DNA from: Oscillospiraceae bacterium
GTDB lineage: Bacteria; Bacillota; Clostridia; Oscillospirales; Ruminococcaceae
Length of the DNA stretch: 25,929 bases
NCBI GenBank assembly: GCA_016297165.1
Contig: JAEDHF010000009.1
Location: forward strand, 1 to 25,929
Reading direction: 5' to 3'
The position numbers and the translations under genes are program-made. Position 1 is the first letter of the stretch. Each line of letters starts with the position of its first letter. This document shows, piece after piece, positions 1 through 6,702 of the stretch. The notes beneath the pieces are model-generated. The model worked only from the letters and a program-made list of their open reading frames with translations, had not been told where the DNA came from and did no database searches.

Positions 1-132
1 GTGACACCTCCCCCCTCAGGGGGAGACCACGCCGGTCAAACGAAATTTGTGCAAGATTACGAAAAAGATGCAAGCAAGACGTATGCAAAGACGTAAGACG
101 GTCTTTGTGCGGTGTTGCCTTAAGCAATTCTA
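1..132. other. Non-coding end of window with a short GC palindrome
   Basis: No convincing gene lies here. Positions 8-14 (CTCCCCC) and 19-25 (GGGGGAG) form a perfect 7-bp hairpin with a four-base loop (CTCA). Around 70-105 there are short direct repeats of the form AAGACGTA, and a small palindrome AAGACGGTCTT. No T tract follows a stem on the minus strand, so I cannot call a clear terminator for the gene ending at 133. The window edge prevents seeing whether the GC palindrome belongs to a larger repeat. Confidence 0.4.
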
Positions 133-564
133 TCACAGAGACGGGTTTTTGTCAACCGAATGGGGTGGATTTGTCTTTACGCCGATAACCGCCTTTGTTA
201 TAGCCTTTACGACCTCGCTTCTCTGCTCCGCCGCCGCCTTATTCACGATTTTTTCATCGGATTTTCGCCTTACCCCGAGAATTTTCGGGGTAACCGCCGA
301 AAGTACCTCCGCCGTAACCGCCGCCACGCACCTTTCACACATACAACAATTAAACCGCTCCATAATGCCGCCTAACTGCTCATTTATAAGGAGAAAGGGT
401 ACGTTAACAAGCTGAAAGCCGCCGATACTTTTAACGAAAACGGGGGGCTGTGCCTCCTCCTCGGGGGGCTTTATTGCGGGATTTCCCCTTTTAAGTGCAG
501 GACTACTCTCTCCGCTTTGTTCTATAAGCCGGAGCATACTGTCTGTTTTAGAAAAACGAGCCAA
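133..564 (-). CDS. ComFB-like (late competence protein family) protein, partner of ParA
   Basis: A 143-residue protein with a variable, proline/glutamate-rich N-terminal part (about 1-50) and a C-terminal ComFB-like domain. Seen in the sequence: a CxxC pair in MCERC near residue 75, the helix that follows it, and a C-terminal stretch ending in AITKAVIGVKTNPPH, which resembles the ComFB pattern ending in KAI..VK.NP.H. ComFB is known from the Bacillus comF operon, and members have recently been described as cyclic-dinucleotide (c-di-GMP) receptors; that part is recalled knowledge, not visible here. The start is TTG, chosen because GAGGTG sits 5 nt upstream and overlaps the end of parA, whose stop is only 12 nt away; an internal ATG at codon 10 lacks such a site. 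It is almost certainly co-translated with parA. The family call is from motif recognition only. Confidence 0.7.
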   Translation of the reverse strand: MARFSKTDSMLRLIEQSGESSPALKRGNPAIKPPEEEAQPPVFVKSIGGFQLVNVPFLLINEQLGGIMERFNCCMCERCVAAVTAEVLSAVTPKILGVRRKSDEKIVNKAAAEQRSEVVKAITKAVIGVKTNPPHSVDKNPSL

Positions 565-576
565 AATAACACCTCA

Positions 577-1401
577 TCAGGAAAGCTTCTGTCTGTTCTT
601 CGGGGGTCTGCCTCTGCCTAATTTCTGCTCGGTACGCTTAGGCTTCTCTAAGCCTAAAATCTCGTATGTAAGGTCGGTATATTCCCTCGCCGCCTTAGAA
701 CGGGGAGCGTATTCTACGATTGTCTTAGCGTGGGCAGGAGCCTCCGCTATTATAACGCTTCCGCTTATCTTCTGCTCAAATACGTCGGTATCAAGCTGGT
801 CGGCAATAATATTCGCCAGCTCCTCGACCTCCTTCGTAAGTACAAGACGGGGAGAATATTTATTAAGGAGAATGCCCCTTATTTCGAGCTGTTTATTATA
901 GTATTTCTTAACCGCTAAGATTGTTTCCTTAAGCTGGGCGATACCCTGTAATGACAAAATTTCGGGTATCATGGGGATAATTAGCTGGTGGGAGGTTGTA
1001 TAAGCGTTGATTGTGAGGATTGAAAGAGCCGGAGGGGTATCTATTATTACGAAATCATAGTCGCCCTCGATAGTTGAAAGCTGTTCCCGGAGGATATATT
1101 CCCTTCCTACCGAGGTAAGCTCAAGCTCCGCTCCCGAAAGAAGTATATTCGAAGGGATAACATCACAGCAGCCGCAGTGCTGCACCGTATCATATATATC
1201 GGCGTTACCCTTGAAAACGTCATAAACGGTATAGGACGACTCTGCGTCTGCGCCAAGGCTGAAGCTTAAATTCCCCTGGGGATCGAGGTCGATAGCGAGA
1301 ACCTTTTTCCCCATTTGTGAAAGACAGCCGCAAAGCGCCGAACAGGTCGTAGTCTTTCCTACGCCGCCCTTCTGATTTGTTACAGCTATAATTTTCGCCA
1401 T
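577..1401 (-). CDS. parA: ParA/Soj-family Walker-type ATPase with basic AT-hook-like tail
   Basis: A 274-residue deviant-Walker ATPase of the ParA/MinD superfamily, which binds DNA non-specifically in the ATP state and positions chromosomes, plasmids or protein cargo. The Walker A motif KGGVGKTT lies at residues 11-18 with the signature lysine, the A' motif DLDPQGN near residue 40, and Walker B FVIIDTPP near 115-120. The ATG at 1401 is preferred over an in-frame TTG 18 nt upstream because GGAGGAAG, the ribosome binding site, overlaps that TTG. The C-terminus (last ~20 residues) is very basic and contains GRGRPPK, resembling an AT-hook core. No parB follows; the next gene is the ComFB-like protein 12 nt downstream. 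It could serve chromosome/plasmid segregation or protein positioning. It reads as Soj-like rather than FlhG-like, and I infer no specific cargo. Confidence 0.88.
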   Translation of the reverse strand: MAKIIAVTNQKGGVGKTTTCSALCGCLSQMGKKVLAIDLDPQGNLSFSLGADAESSYTVYDVFKGNADIYDTVQHCGCCDVIPSNILLSGAELELTSVGREYILREQLSTIEGDYDFVIIDTPPALSILTINAYTTSHQLIIPMIPEILSLQGIAQLKETILAVKKYYNKQLEIRGILLNKYSPRLVLTKEVEELANIIADQLDTDVFEQKISGSVIIAEAPAHAKTIVEYAPRSKAAREYTDLTYEILGLEKPKRTEQKLGRGRPPKNRQKLS

Positions 1402-1417
1402 TCTTAATACTTCCTCC

Positions 1418-1473
1418 AAAATAAAACCGCCGCACCCACAGACTGTTTTTAAGCAGCTATGCGACTGCGGCGG
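1418..1473 (-). terminator. Terminator-like or attenuator hairpin in the parA leader
   Basis: On the minus strand CCGCCGCA (1466-1473) pairs perfectly with TGCGGCGG (1427-1434) and is followed at once by TTTTATTTT (1418-1426). The 31-nt loop contains further small pairings (for example GCAG...CTGC and ACAG-T-CTGT). The T tract runs directly into the parA ribosome binding site GGAGGAAG. It may terminate the upstream cyclase transcript, but because no promoter can fit between it and parA, parA must be read through it. Confidence 0.65.
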
Positions 1474-1489
1474 AATTGCGTTTCGGGTA

Positions 1490-1509
1490 GTCTCTTTTAT
1501 TCAAGAGAC
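1490..1509 (-). other. Short hairpin just downstream of the diguanylate cyclase
   Basis: GTCTCTT and AAGAGAC form a perfect 7-bp stem with a 6-nt loop, 10 nt beyond the cyclase stop codon. No T tract follows on the minus strand, so it is more likely an mRNA-stabilising hairpin or processing site than an intrinsic terminator. Confidence 0.4.
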
Positions 1510-1519
1510 AGACTTCAGA

Positions 1520-3502
1520 TTAAAGAGAATAGGAGTGGTTACCCTCTGTGCCCTCGGAATCCGAAGGATCGTAAATATGATAGTTAGCCTTACCGTTCTT
1601 CTTAACGAAGTACATAGCCGCGTCGGAACAGCCCACAAGCTCTCTGCCGTCCTTACCGTGGTCGGGATAAAGGGCGATACCGATACTTGCCTTGATGTTG
1701 AGGGTTGTATCTACCGTTGCGGAGTAATAGCCGCTATAAAGGTCATCGATAATATCCATAGAGAGGACTTCTACATTTTCGATAAGATTCGGGTCGGAAA
1801 TACAGAGTACAAACTCGTCGCCGCCGAAACGTCCTGCGAAGCCTGTTTCGCCTGCCTTGCTCTTGATAACGTCTGCCACGAACTTAATTACCTCGTCGCC
1901 TACTGCATGGCTGTAGCGGTCGTTGATGAACTTGAAGTCATCGACGTCGATAAAGAGGGCGGCTACCTTTGCATTCATATTCCTGTCGAGCTCAGCCTGG
2001 AACTCACGCTCAAAGGTGTTTCTGTTATAAAGCTGTGAGAGGAAGTCGTAGCTTGCACGCTCTGCCAGCTTTAAGCTTGCGTTCTTTTCGGAGTTGATAT
2101 CCGTAAGGACGCCGATTACTCTTAAGATTTCGCCGAGACGGTCTGTGATACAGTGTGCTCTCATGGAAACCCACATATCCTGACCCTGTGCATTCTTGAT
2201 CTGGTACTCGTTTCCGACGTCGTCCTTGGTCTTGAAGAGCTGGTTGATGTCTCTCTTGTACTTTTCTGCGTCGTCGGCGTTCATCATGCTGTCGATGAAC
2301 TTACCGTTGTTGAGGGTTGCACCGGAAACATCAAGACCGATTTTCTCCTTGAAGTTATCCGAAATAAACATAGCTTCCTTTGCGAAATCCCATTCGAAAA
2401 GCATATTATCGGAAAGGTCGGAGATTGTTTTATGTAATTCAGCGCTTAATAAAGCGTCGTCCATCATGTTGTTGAAGGTATCGGACATTCTCGCAAATTC
2501 ACGGTTCATACCTCTTGTTTCGATACGTCTGTCGTGGTCACCGGAGTTGATTTCCTTCATTGTTGAAAGCATATCAAGCATAGGGTCGAGAACCTTCTTG
2601 ACAACAAGTATCATTACCAGCACGCATATAATGGCAAGTACAGCGATAACGCCCATGCTTATAGCAAAAATAGGGAATACGGAGGAGCTTGCCTCGGAAG
2701 CGGGATAGAGGGAAACCCATACCCAGTCGGTTCCGGGGACATGACCGTAGGAGCCGAGATAGCTGCAGGAATTAAGAACGTTTCCTGTCTTGCTGTCAAC
2801 GGTTGAAGCTACCATATCGGAAACTAAGGGAGAAACCTTACTTGCGAAATCCGTGGAATCGATAAGTGCGGAAACTGCGCCGTTATAGTTGAGTACCGAG
2901 CCTGCGTCTGCAACCACTACTCTGCCGTGAGTAAGGAAGGCTGTGTCCTTAAGACAATCGGTAACTGCGGAAAGGTCAATTACAAGGGAGAAATAACCCT
3001 CGCCCGACGGGCTTGTTACTACGAATAAATCCTTGCCGTATGTAGGCTCGCCGAGATAAATCTTCGAAGCGAAGGCGTCCTGCTTTGCGCCCCAGGCTGT
3101 TCCGTCGAAGGCGAAGAAGGTAGTTGCGGCGGAGGAGCCGATTGTATCGAATACTACCATACCGTCCTTGTTTGTTACTACTACGTCAAGAATCTTTCCG
3201 CCGCTTCTTTCGTCGCAGATGGTTTTAAGAGCCCTGACATCCTCCTTATTGGAGTTGAGGTCGGTTACGGAGCCGGCAACGAAATCCAGCTTACCCATAG
3301 ACTTTACATCCTCAAGATATGCGGATACTATGTTCTGCACACCTGCACTCTGTGCTGCGCCTACGGTTATGGTTTCGCTTCTCAGCATATCCGAAGAAAA
3401 GCCGAATATGTTTATTGAAGCCACCAGCCCGATAATAACGAGAGGTATTACCGTTGCGCCGATTAAGATTGCCCTGAGGGCGGTTTTGACTTTGATATTC
3501 AT
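1520..3502 (-). CDS. Membrane diguanylate cyclase: Cache-like sensor, HAMP, PAS, GGDEF
   Basis: A 660-residue sensor enzyme expected to make c-di-GMP from two GTP at the inner face of the membrane. Order of domains: TM helix (about 9-31), extracellular sensor region of roughly 240 residues resembling a double Cache domain, second TM helix (about 277-301), HAMP linker, a PAS-like domain (contains LLFEWDFAKEAMFISDNFKE), and a C-terminal GGDEF domain. The active-site signature FGGDEF is intact near residue 560, with FIDVDDFKFIND upstream for metal/GTP binding. The position of the RxxD inhibitory site, nine residues before GGDEF, carries GETG instead, so classical product inhibition appears absent. 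It lies 51 nt after the PilZ gene in the same direction, giving a synthesis-plus-receptor pair. The ligand sensed is unknown. Confidence 0.92.
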   Translation of the reverse strand: MNIKVKTALRAILIGATVIPLVIIGLVASINIFGFSSDMLRSETITVGAAQSAGVQNIVSAYLEDVKSMGKLDFVAGSVTDLNSNKEDVRALKTICDERSGGKILDVVVTNKDGMVVFDTIGSSAATTFFAFDGTAWGAKQDAFASKIYLGEPTYGKDLFVVTSPSGEGYFSLVIDLSAVTDCLKDTAFLTHGRVVVADAGSVLNYNGAVSALIDSTDFASKVSPLVSDMVASTVDSKTGNVLNSCSYLGSYGHVPGTDWVWVSLYPASEASSSVFPIFAISMGVIAVLAIICVLVMILVVKKVLDPMLDMLSTMKEINSGDHDRRIETRGMNREFARMSDTFNNMMDDALLSAELHKTISDLSDNMLFEWDFAKEAMFISDNFKEKIGLDVSGATLNNGKFIDSMMNADDAEKYKRDINQLFKTKDDVGNEYQIKNAQGQDMWVSMRAHCITDRLGEILRVIGVLTDINSEKNASLKLAERASYDFLSQLYNRNTFEREFQAELDRNMNAKVAALFIDVDDFKFINDRYSHAVGDEVIKFVADVIKSKAGETGFAGRFGGDEFVLCISDPNLIENVEVLSMDIIDDLYSGYYSATVDTTLNIKASIGIALYPDHGKDGRELVGCSDAAMYFVKKNGKANYHIYDPSDSEGTEGNHSYSL

Positions 3503-3553
3503 ACTGTTACCATTCCTATCTGAATTTATTCGGCATAAGAAGCCGTTTAAAAA

Positions 3554-4267
3554 TTATCCGTTTCCTTTAATTCTTCCGAGACCCTCGGCGAGTCGTTCCT
3601 TTTTCTCCGCCTGGGCTATGCGCTCCTGAAGCTGGATATTGTAAACAAATTTAGCGAAAAGACCTTCCTGCCTCTGGTCGGTATTCTGAAACTGACAGCC
3701 ATAGCCCTCAACAGTTCCGTCCTCATTTTTCTGAACCCTAAGAATCTTAACCATAACGGAAACGAGGTCGTTTTCTATCTTGAAGTTTACGAAAAGTCCG
3801 TCTCCGACTTCGAAGGCGGCGCCCTCAACGCTAAGGAATATTCCGCCTATGCAGAAATTCTTTATAGAGGCAAAAACGGGAGCGTCAAATTCGAAGAGCT
3901 CCTCCCCTCTCTGGAAGGCGCTGACGATGCATTTTACCTCACACTGCACCTTATAGTAACGGCGGCGCTCCTCCATAACCGTTCCGTAGTCGTCACGGAT
4001 AAGGATATTGAGCTGGTTGGGAAGGGAGAGCTTAACCCTGCCCGTATATTTTATTCTGTCGCCGTTTTTCATATACGCAATCACATATACGTTGGAATCG
4101 AATTCAAGCTCGGGATAGCCCGAACCCTTTATAATCATCATATTTGTGACGGGTATATCGTCGATAAACATACGGGGAAAGGAAAACTGTTCGCTTTCCG
4201 CCGCTACAAGGGGCCTACCGTCTATGGAGGTAATGCTTACCCTGATAACTTTTGCCTTGTCAAGCAC
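3554..4267 (-). CDS. PilZ-domain c-di-GMP receptor, YcgR-like flagellar brake
   Basis: A 237-residue two-domain protein: an N-terminal YcgR-like beta domain (about 1-95) and a C-terminal PilZ domain (about 100-215). Such proteins bind c-di-GMP and slow the flagellar motor or act on other targets. Motif 1 reads ERRRYYKV, close to RRxxxR but with Lys at the last position. Motif 2 reads NFCIGG, close to (D/N)xSxxG but with Cys for Ser. The start chosen is GTG at 4267, because GGAGG lies 7 nt upstream. An in-frame ATG 21 nt further up would place that GGAGG inside the gene and has no site of its own. The gene is first in its transcript, followed by the diguanylate cyclase, and is divergent from the gene at 4557. 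Confidence 0.85.
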   Translation of the reverse strand: MLDKAKVIRVSITSIDGRPLVAAESEQFSFPRMFIDDIPVTNMMIIKGSGYPELEFDSNVYVIAYMKNGDRIKYTGRVKLSLPNQLNILIRDDYGTVMEERRRYYKVQCEVKCIVSAFQRGEELFEFDAPVFASIKNFCIGGIFLSVEGAAFEVGDGLFVNFKIENDLVSVMVKILRVQKNEDGTVEGYGCQFQNTDQRQEGLFAKFVYNIQLQERIAQAEKKERLAEGLGRIKGNG

Positions 4268-4320
4268 TACGAATCCTCCTTCAGACATTTTTGAGCAAAG
4301 CCCTATAATCGCTTATTACA

Positions 4321-4350
4321 ATTATACATTAAAATGCACAAAAAAGTCAA
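4321..4350 (-). promoter_or_regulatory. Sigma-A promoter for the PilZ-cyclase transcript
   Basis: On the minus strand TTGACT (4345-4350) is separated by 18 nt from a consensus TATAAT (4321-4326). The start of transcription would fall near 4313, about 45 nt before the GTG start of the PilZ gene. Spacing is slightly above the 17-nt optimum. Confidence 0.7.
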
Positions 4351-4502
4351 TAGCGGTAAATCAAATTTTTTTCGAATAGGCAAAAACCGTCACTTATTAC
4401 ATAAAATTCGGCGTTTTATATAAAAAGAACCTTTGAATTCAAAAAAATATACGGGAATAATTGTGCATTTTGCTAAACATTGTAGAAAATGTGTTTTTCC
4501 AC

Positions 4503-4531
4503 TATACAAGAGAACTCAAAAATTGTATAAT
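4503..4531 (+). promoter_or_regulatory. Probable sigma-A promoter of the unknown membrane protein
   Basis: TATACA (4503-4508), 17 nt, then a perfect TATAAT (4526-4531); a second TATAAT overlaps at 4533-4538. This location, downstream of an upstream in-frame ATG-less extension, supports translation starting at 4557 rather than at 4461. Confidence 0.45.
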
Positions 4532-4556
4532 ATATAATAAAGTATATGGGAAGGAG

Positions 4557-5291
4557 ATGGGAGCCCTGCGTTCGTTTTTCCACTGTCGAACCGAAAAATA
4601 CCGCTATCGTTCGAGAGCAGCTATTATCTGTATCGGCGCATTCTGCACGGAAATAGCCCTTATCTCCTTTTTCGTTATGTTTTTCAATATTTTCGGCGCA
4701 CCCGACAGGGAGATTATTCTCCAGATGCTTATTCTCGCCGCTATTTCCATATTCTCGGGGCTTAGTCTCTGCCTTATCATTTATGAGGGCGCAAGGACGA
4801 TAATTAGGCGCAAAAGCCGCTATACATATCTCGATATCCAGCTTAAGGCGGTAGTTTTCAGCCACTATTCAAAGGCCTTCCGGGTTCTCGGAAGAAAAAG
4901 GATTTACCGTGAGCTTTTCGTTATTCCCTTTAAGGAGCTTAGCTACATAGGCTTATACCGTGACGAAAAAAGGATACAGCTTAAGGGAAAAATACGCTGC
5001 TACTGCCTCGACAGCGATAATCTCGGCTACCATGTAAGAGGCGGCGACATAGAAATGGATCGCTGGTGGCTTAATTCCGGCGGCTTTACCGAAACCGACT
5101 CTCTACTTATCGACGAAAGCTTCGGAAAGGCGGAAAAAATCGTTTCTGTGCTTAATGCAGCCAAAAAACGCTTCGACGAGCTTCCTCCCCCGAAAGCTTA
5201 CGAATTCAAAGAGGCGGAAATAGTTAAGCGCAGGAAGATGATGAAAAGAACGCTTCCCGACAGCTTCGATTTCAGTCGGAGTTGGAAATAA
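4557..5291 (+). CDS. Two-TM membrane protein of unknown function
   Basis: A 244-residue protein I do not recognise. It has a short basic N-terminus, two hydrophobic segments (about residues 20-45 and 53-78), then a soluble region of roughly 160 residues. Part of this region (containing FVIPFKELSYIGLYRDEKRI) has the alternating pattern of a small beta-barrel, vaguely like bacterial PH domains; this is an impression only. The C-terminus is rich in Lys/Arg. The ATG at 4557 was chosen because promoter-like TATAAT boxes lie just upstream, inside the longer open frame. The AAGGAG sequence is immediately adjacent to this ATG, which is unusually tight, so the start is uncertain and a nearby CTG is possible. 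It sits alone between the c-di-GMP genes and the flagellar promoter, in the direction of flgB. Confidence 0.6.
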   Translation: MGALRSFFHCRTEKYRYRSRAAIICIGAFCTEIALISFFVMFFNIFGAPDREIILQMLILAAISIFSGLSLCLIIYEGARTIIRRKSRYTYLDIQLKAVVFSHYSKAFRVLGRKRIYRELFVIPFKELSYIGLYRDEKRIQLKGKIRCYCLDSDNLGYHVRGGDIEMDRWWLNSGGFTETDSLLIDESFGKAEKIVSVLNAAKKRFDELPPPKAYEFKEAEIVKRRKMMKRTLPDSFDFSRSWK

Positions 5292-5342
5292 TAGGAAAAC
5301 CCGAAAATGCACAGGTTTTTTGTGAAAATTTCCCGAAAGTTA

Positions 5343-5371
5343 TTGAAATATATTTGAAAATAGTATATAAT
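5343..5371 (+). promoter_or_regulatory. Sigma-A promoter of the flgB operon
   Basis: TTGAAA (5343-5348), exactly 17 nt, then TATAAT (5366-5371), 39 nt before the flgB start and followed by a clear AAAGGAG ribosome binding site near 5396-5403. I see no sigma-28-type element (TAAA ... GCCGATAA) here, so the early operon appears to be housekeeping-transcribed. Confidence 0.75.
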
Positions 5372-5410
5372 GTTATTGTATATTTTTATGTAAACGAAAG
5401 GAGTATATTT

Positions 5411-5782
5411 ATGGCGCTATTTGATACAAATGCCTTCCGTGTTATGGAACAGGGTCTCGGACTTTTAAGCAAGCAGCAGACCATTATAGCACAGAATATT
5501 GCCAACCAGGACACTCCCGACTATAAATGTAAATATCTTTACTTTGCAGGAGCCTTAAGGGAAAAGCTCAATGAAAAGGGCGAGCCTACTGCGAAGAAAC
5601 AGATTGACCTTATCTCAACCGTACATGTGGATGAAAACACAAAGGACCAGCCCGACGGAAACAACGTTGACTCCGATACACAGCAGGCGCTCTTTGCGAA
5701 AAACGCTATACAGTACGAGGCTATCATCAATCAGATGAATTCCGAATTCAATATGATGAGAACCGCCATGAAACGAAGCTGA
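5411..5782 (+). CDS. flgB: Flagellar proximal rod protein FlgB
   Basis: A 123-residue rod protein that sits on the MS ring/FliE at the base of the flagellar axle and is exported by the flagellar type III system. The N-terminal bb-rod signature is visible: IIAQNIANQDTPDYK near residues 24-38, with the usual NxANxxTPxYK pattern. The C-terminal amphipathic helix ends in a NMMRTA-type motif. Length matches the family. The ATG at 5411 is preferred because AAAGGAG lies at proper distance; the open frame extends upstream to 5282 but those codons cover the promoter. It is the first gene of the operon; flgC begins 16 nt after its stop. Confidence 0.95.
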   Translation: MALFDTNAFRVMEQGLGLLSKQQTIIAQNIANQDTPDYKCKYLYFAGALREKLNEKGEPTAKKQIDLISTVHVDENTKDQPDGNNVDSDTQQALFAKNAIQYEAIINQMNSEFNMMRTAMKRS

Positions 5783-5798
5783 TAGGAAAGGATAGAAT

Positions 5799-6299
5799 AT
5801 GTCTTTTTTAGGAAATCTTGATATTGCCGTTTCGGGAATGATTGCGGAAAGAACCCGTGCCGATGTTATTGCCCAGAATGTAGCCAACGCAGATACCACA
5901 AGAACCGCCGAGGGCGGTCCCTATGTGCGGCAGAACGTGGTTTTTACCGAGAATAAGACCTACGAGGGAAAGGGCTATCTTGACCCGCCCATAGAGTTTA
6001 AAACCGTTCTCGGGCAGAAGCTCGATGAGCTCCGTGGTCTTGCAGGAAAACACCATACCGAGCAGTACGATGGCGTGGTTATTACCGAAATCGTAGAGGA
6101 CCAGACTCCCCCTACCCCCGTATATGACCCTACTCACCCCGACGCCGACGAGGACGGATATTACTATCTCCCTAACGTTGACGTTGCCGAGGAACAGATT
6201 GATATGCTTGCGGCTACACAGTCCTACAGCGCAAACCTCACAATCTTCAACAGCCTTAAAACCCTTGCACAGAAGGCGCTCACAATAGGAAAGGGTTAA
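5799..6299 (+). CDS. flgC: Flagellar proximal rod protein FlgC
   Basis: A 166-residue rod subunit partnering FlgB and FlgF. The N-terminal region has DVIAQNVANADTTRT (the bb-rod NxANxxT motif, about residues 22-36), and the C-terminal helix contains VDVAEEQIDMLAATQSYSAN followed by a coiled region, the FlgG/FlgC C-terminal signature. The protein is slightly longer than many FlgC proteins because of an acidic, proline-rich insertion in the middle (TPPTPVYDPTHPDADEDG). A GGAAAGGA ribosome binding site precedes the ATG. Confidence 0.95.
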   Translation: MSFLGNLDIAVSGMIAERTRADVIAQNVANADTTRTAEGGPYVRQNVVFTENKTYEGKGYLDPPIEFKTVLGQKLDELRGLAGKHHTEQYDGVVITEIVEDQTPPTPVYDPTHPDADEDGYYYLPNVDVAEEQIDMLAATQSYSANLTIFNSLKTLAQKALTIGKG

Positions 6300-6366
6300 G
6301 GCGGCGCTGCACAAGGATTGCATTTTATATAGCCTTAATTCCCTGTAACCCGAAAGGAGTTAGCTT

Positions 6367-6690
6367 ATGTTTATAACACCTATGACCCCTCATATACAGA
6401 CCCTTGAGGCGGTTGATAAGATATTCGGAAACGATAATGCCGTAAAGGAAACGGAAAAGCCCGAAGAGGGCGGAACCTTCCTTGACGCTATGCTTGGACT
6501 CTGGAACCAGGCGGAGGAGGCACAGGCGGCAAAAAGCGAGGATATGCTTAATATCATGCTGGGCGATACGGACAGTATCGAACAGCTCCAGATAAATATT
6601 GCCAAAGCGGAAATTGCCACAGAGCTTCTCGTAAATGTAAAGAACGCAGCAGTTGACGCCTACAATGAAATTATGCGTATGAGCATTTAA
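6367..6690 (+). CDS. fliE: Flagellar hook-basal body adaptor FliE
   Basis: A 107-residue protein joining the MS ring (FliF) to the proximal rod. It shows the FliE features: a poorly conserved N-terminus, a helical region with TFLDAMLG and many Ala/Glu, and a conserved C-terminal block with IAKAEIATELLVNVKNAAVDAYNEIMRM (quoted here only as its pattern: VNVKNAAVDAYNEIMRM). AAAGGAG lies 7 nt upstream of the ATG. It lies 67 nt after flgC and 12 nt before fliF. Confidence 0.92.
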   Translation: MFITPMTPHIQTLEAVDKIFGNDNAVKETEKPEEGGTFLDAMLGLWNQAEEAQAAKSEDMLNIMLGDTDSIEQLQINIAKAEIATELLVNVKNAAVDAYNEIMRMSI

Positions 6691-6702
6691 GCGGAGTTTC
6701 AG

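Noticed and set aside
577..1401. ParA as the flagellar number regulator FlhG
   Set aside because: The sequence reads like Soj/ParA (KGGVGKTTTCSAL, DLDPQGNLS) and it lies far from flhA/fliA; I see no FlhG-specific FlhF-activating N-terminus.
1402..1519. A c-di-GMP riboswitch (GEMM class) in the parA leader
   Set aside because: I cannot find the conserved GEMM core sequences; only simple hairpins are visible. A covariance search would be needed to decide.
4461..4556. Longer N-terminus of the unknown membrane protein starting at 4461
   Set aside because: The stretch is AT-rich, includes two TATAAT boxes, and has no ribosome binding site before 4461.
5282..5410. N-terminal extension of FlgB
   Set aside because: These codons overlap the sigma-A promoter and precede the AAAGGAG site at the family-typical start.
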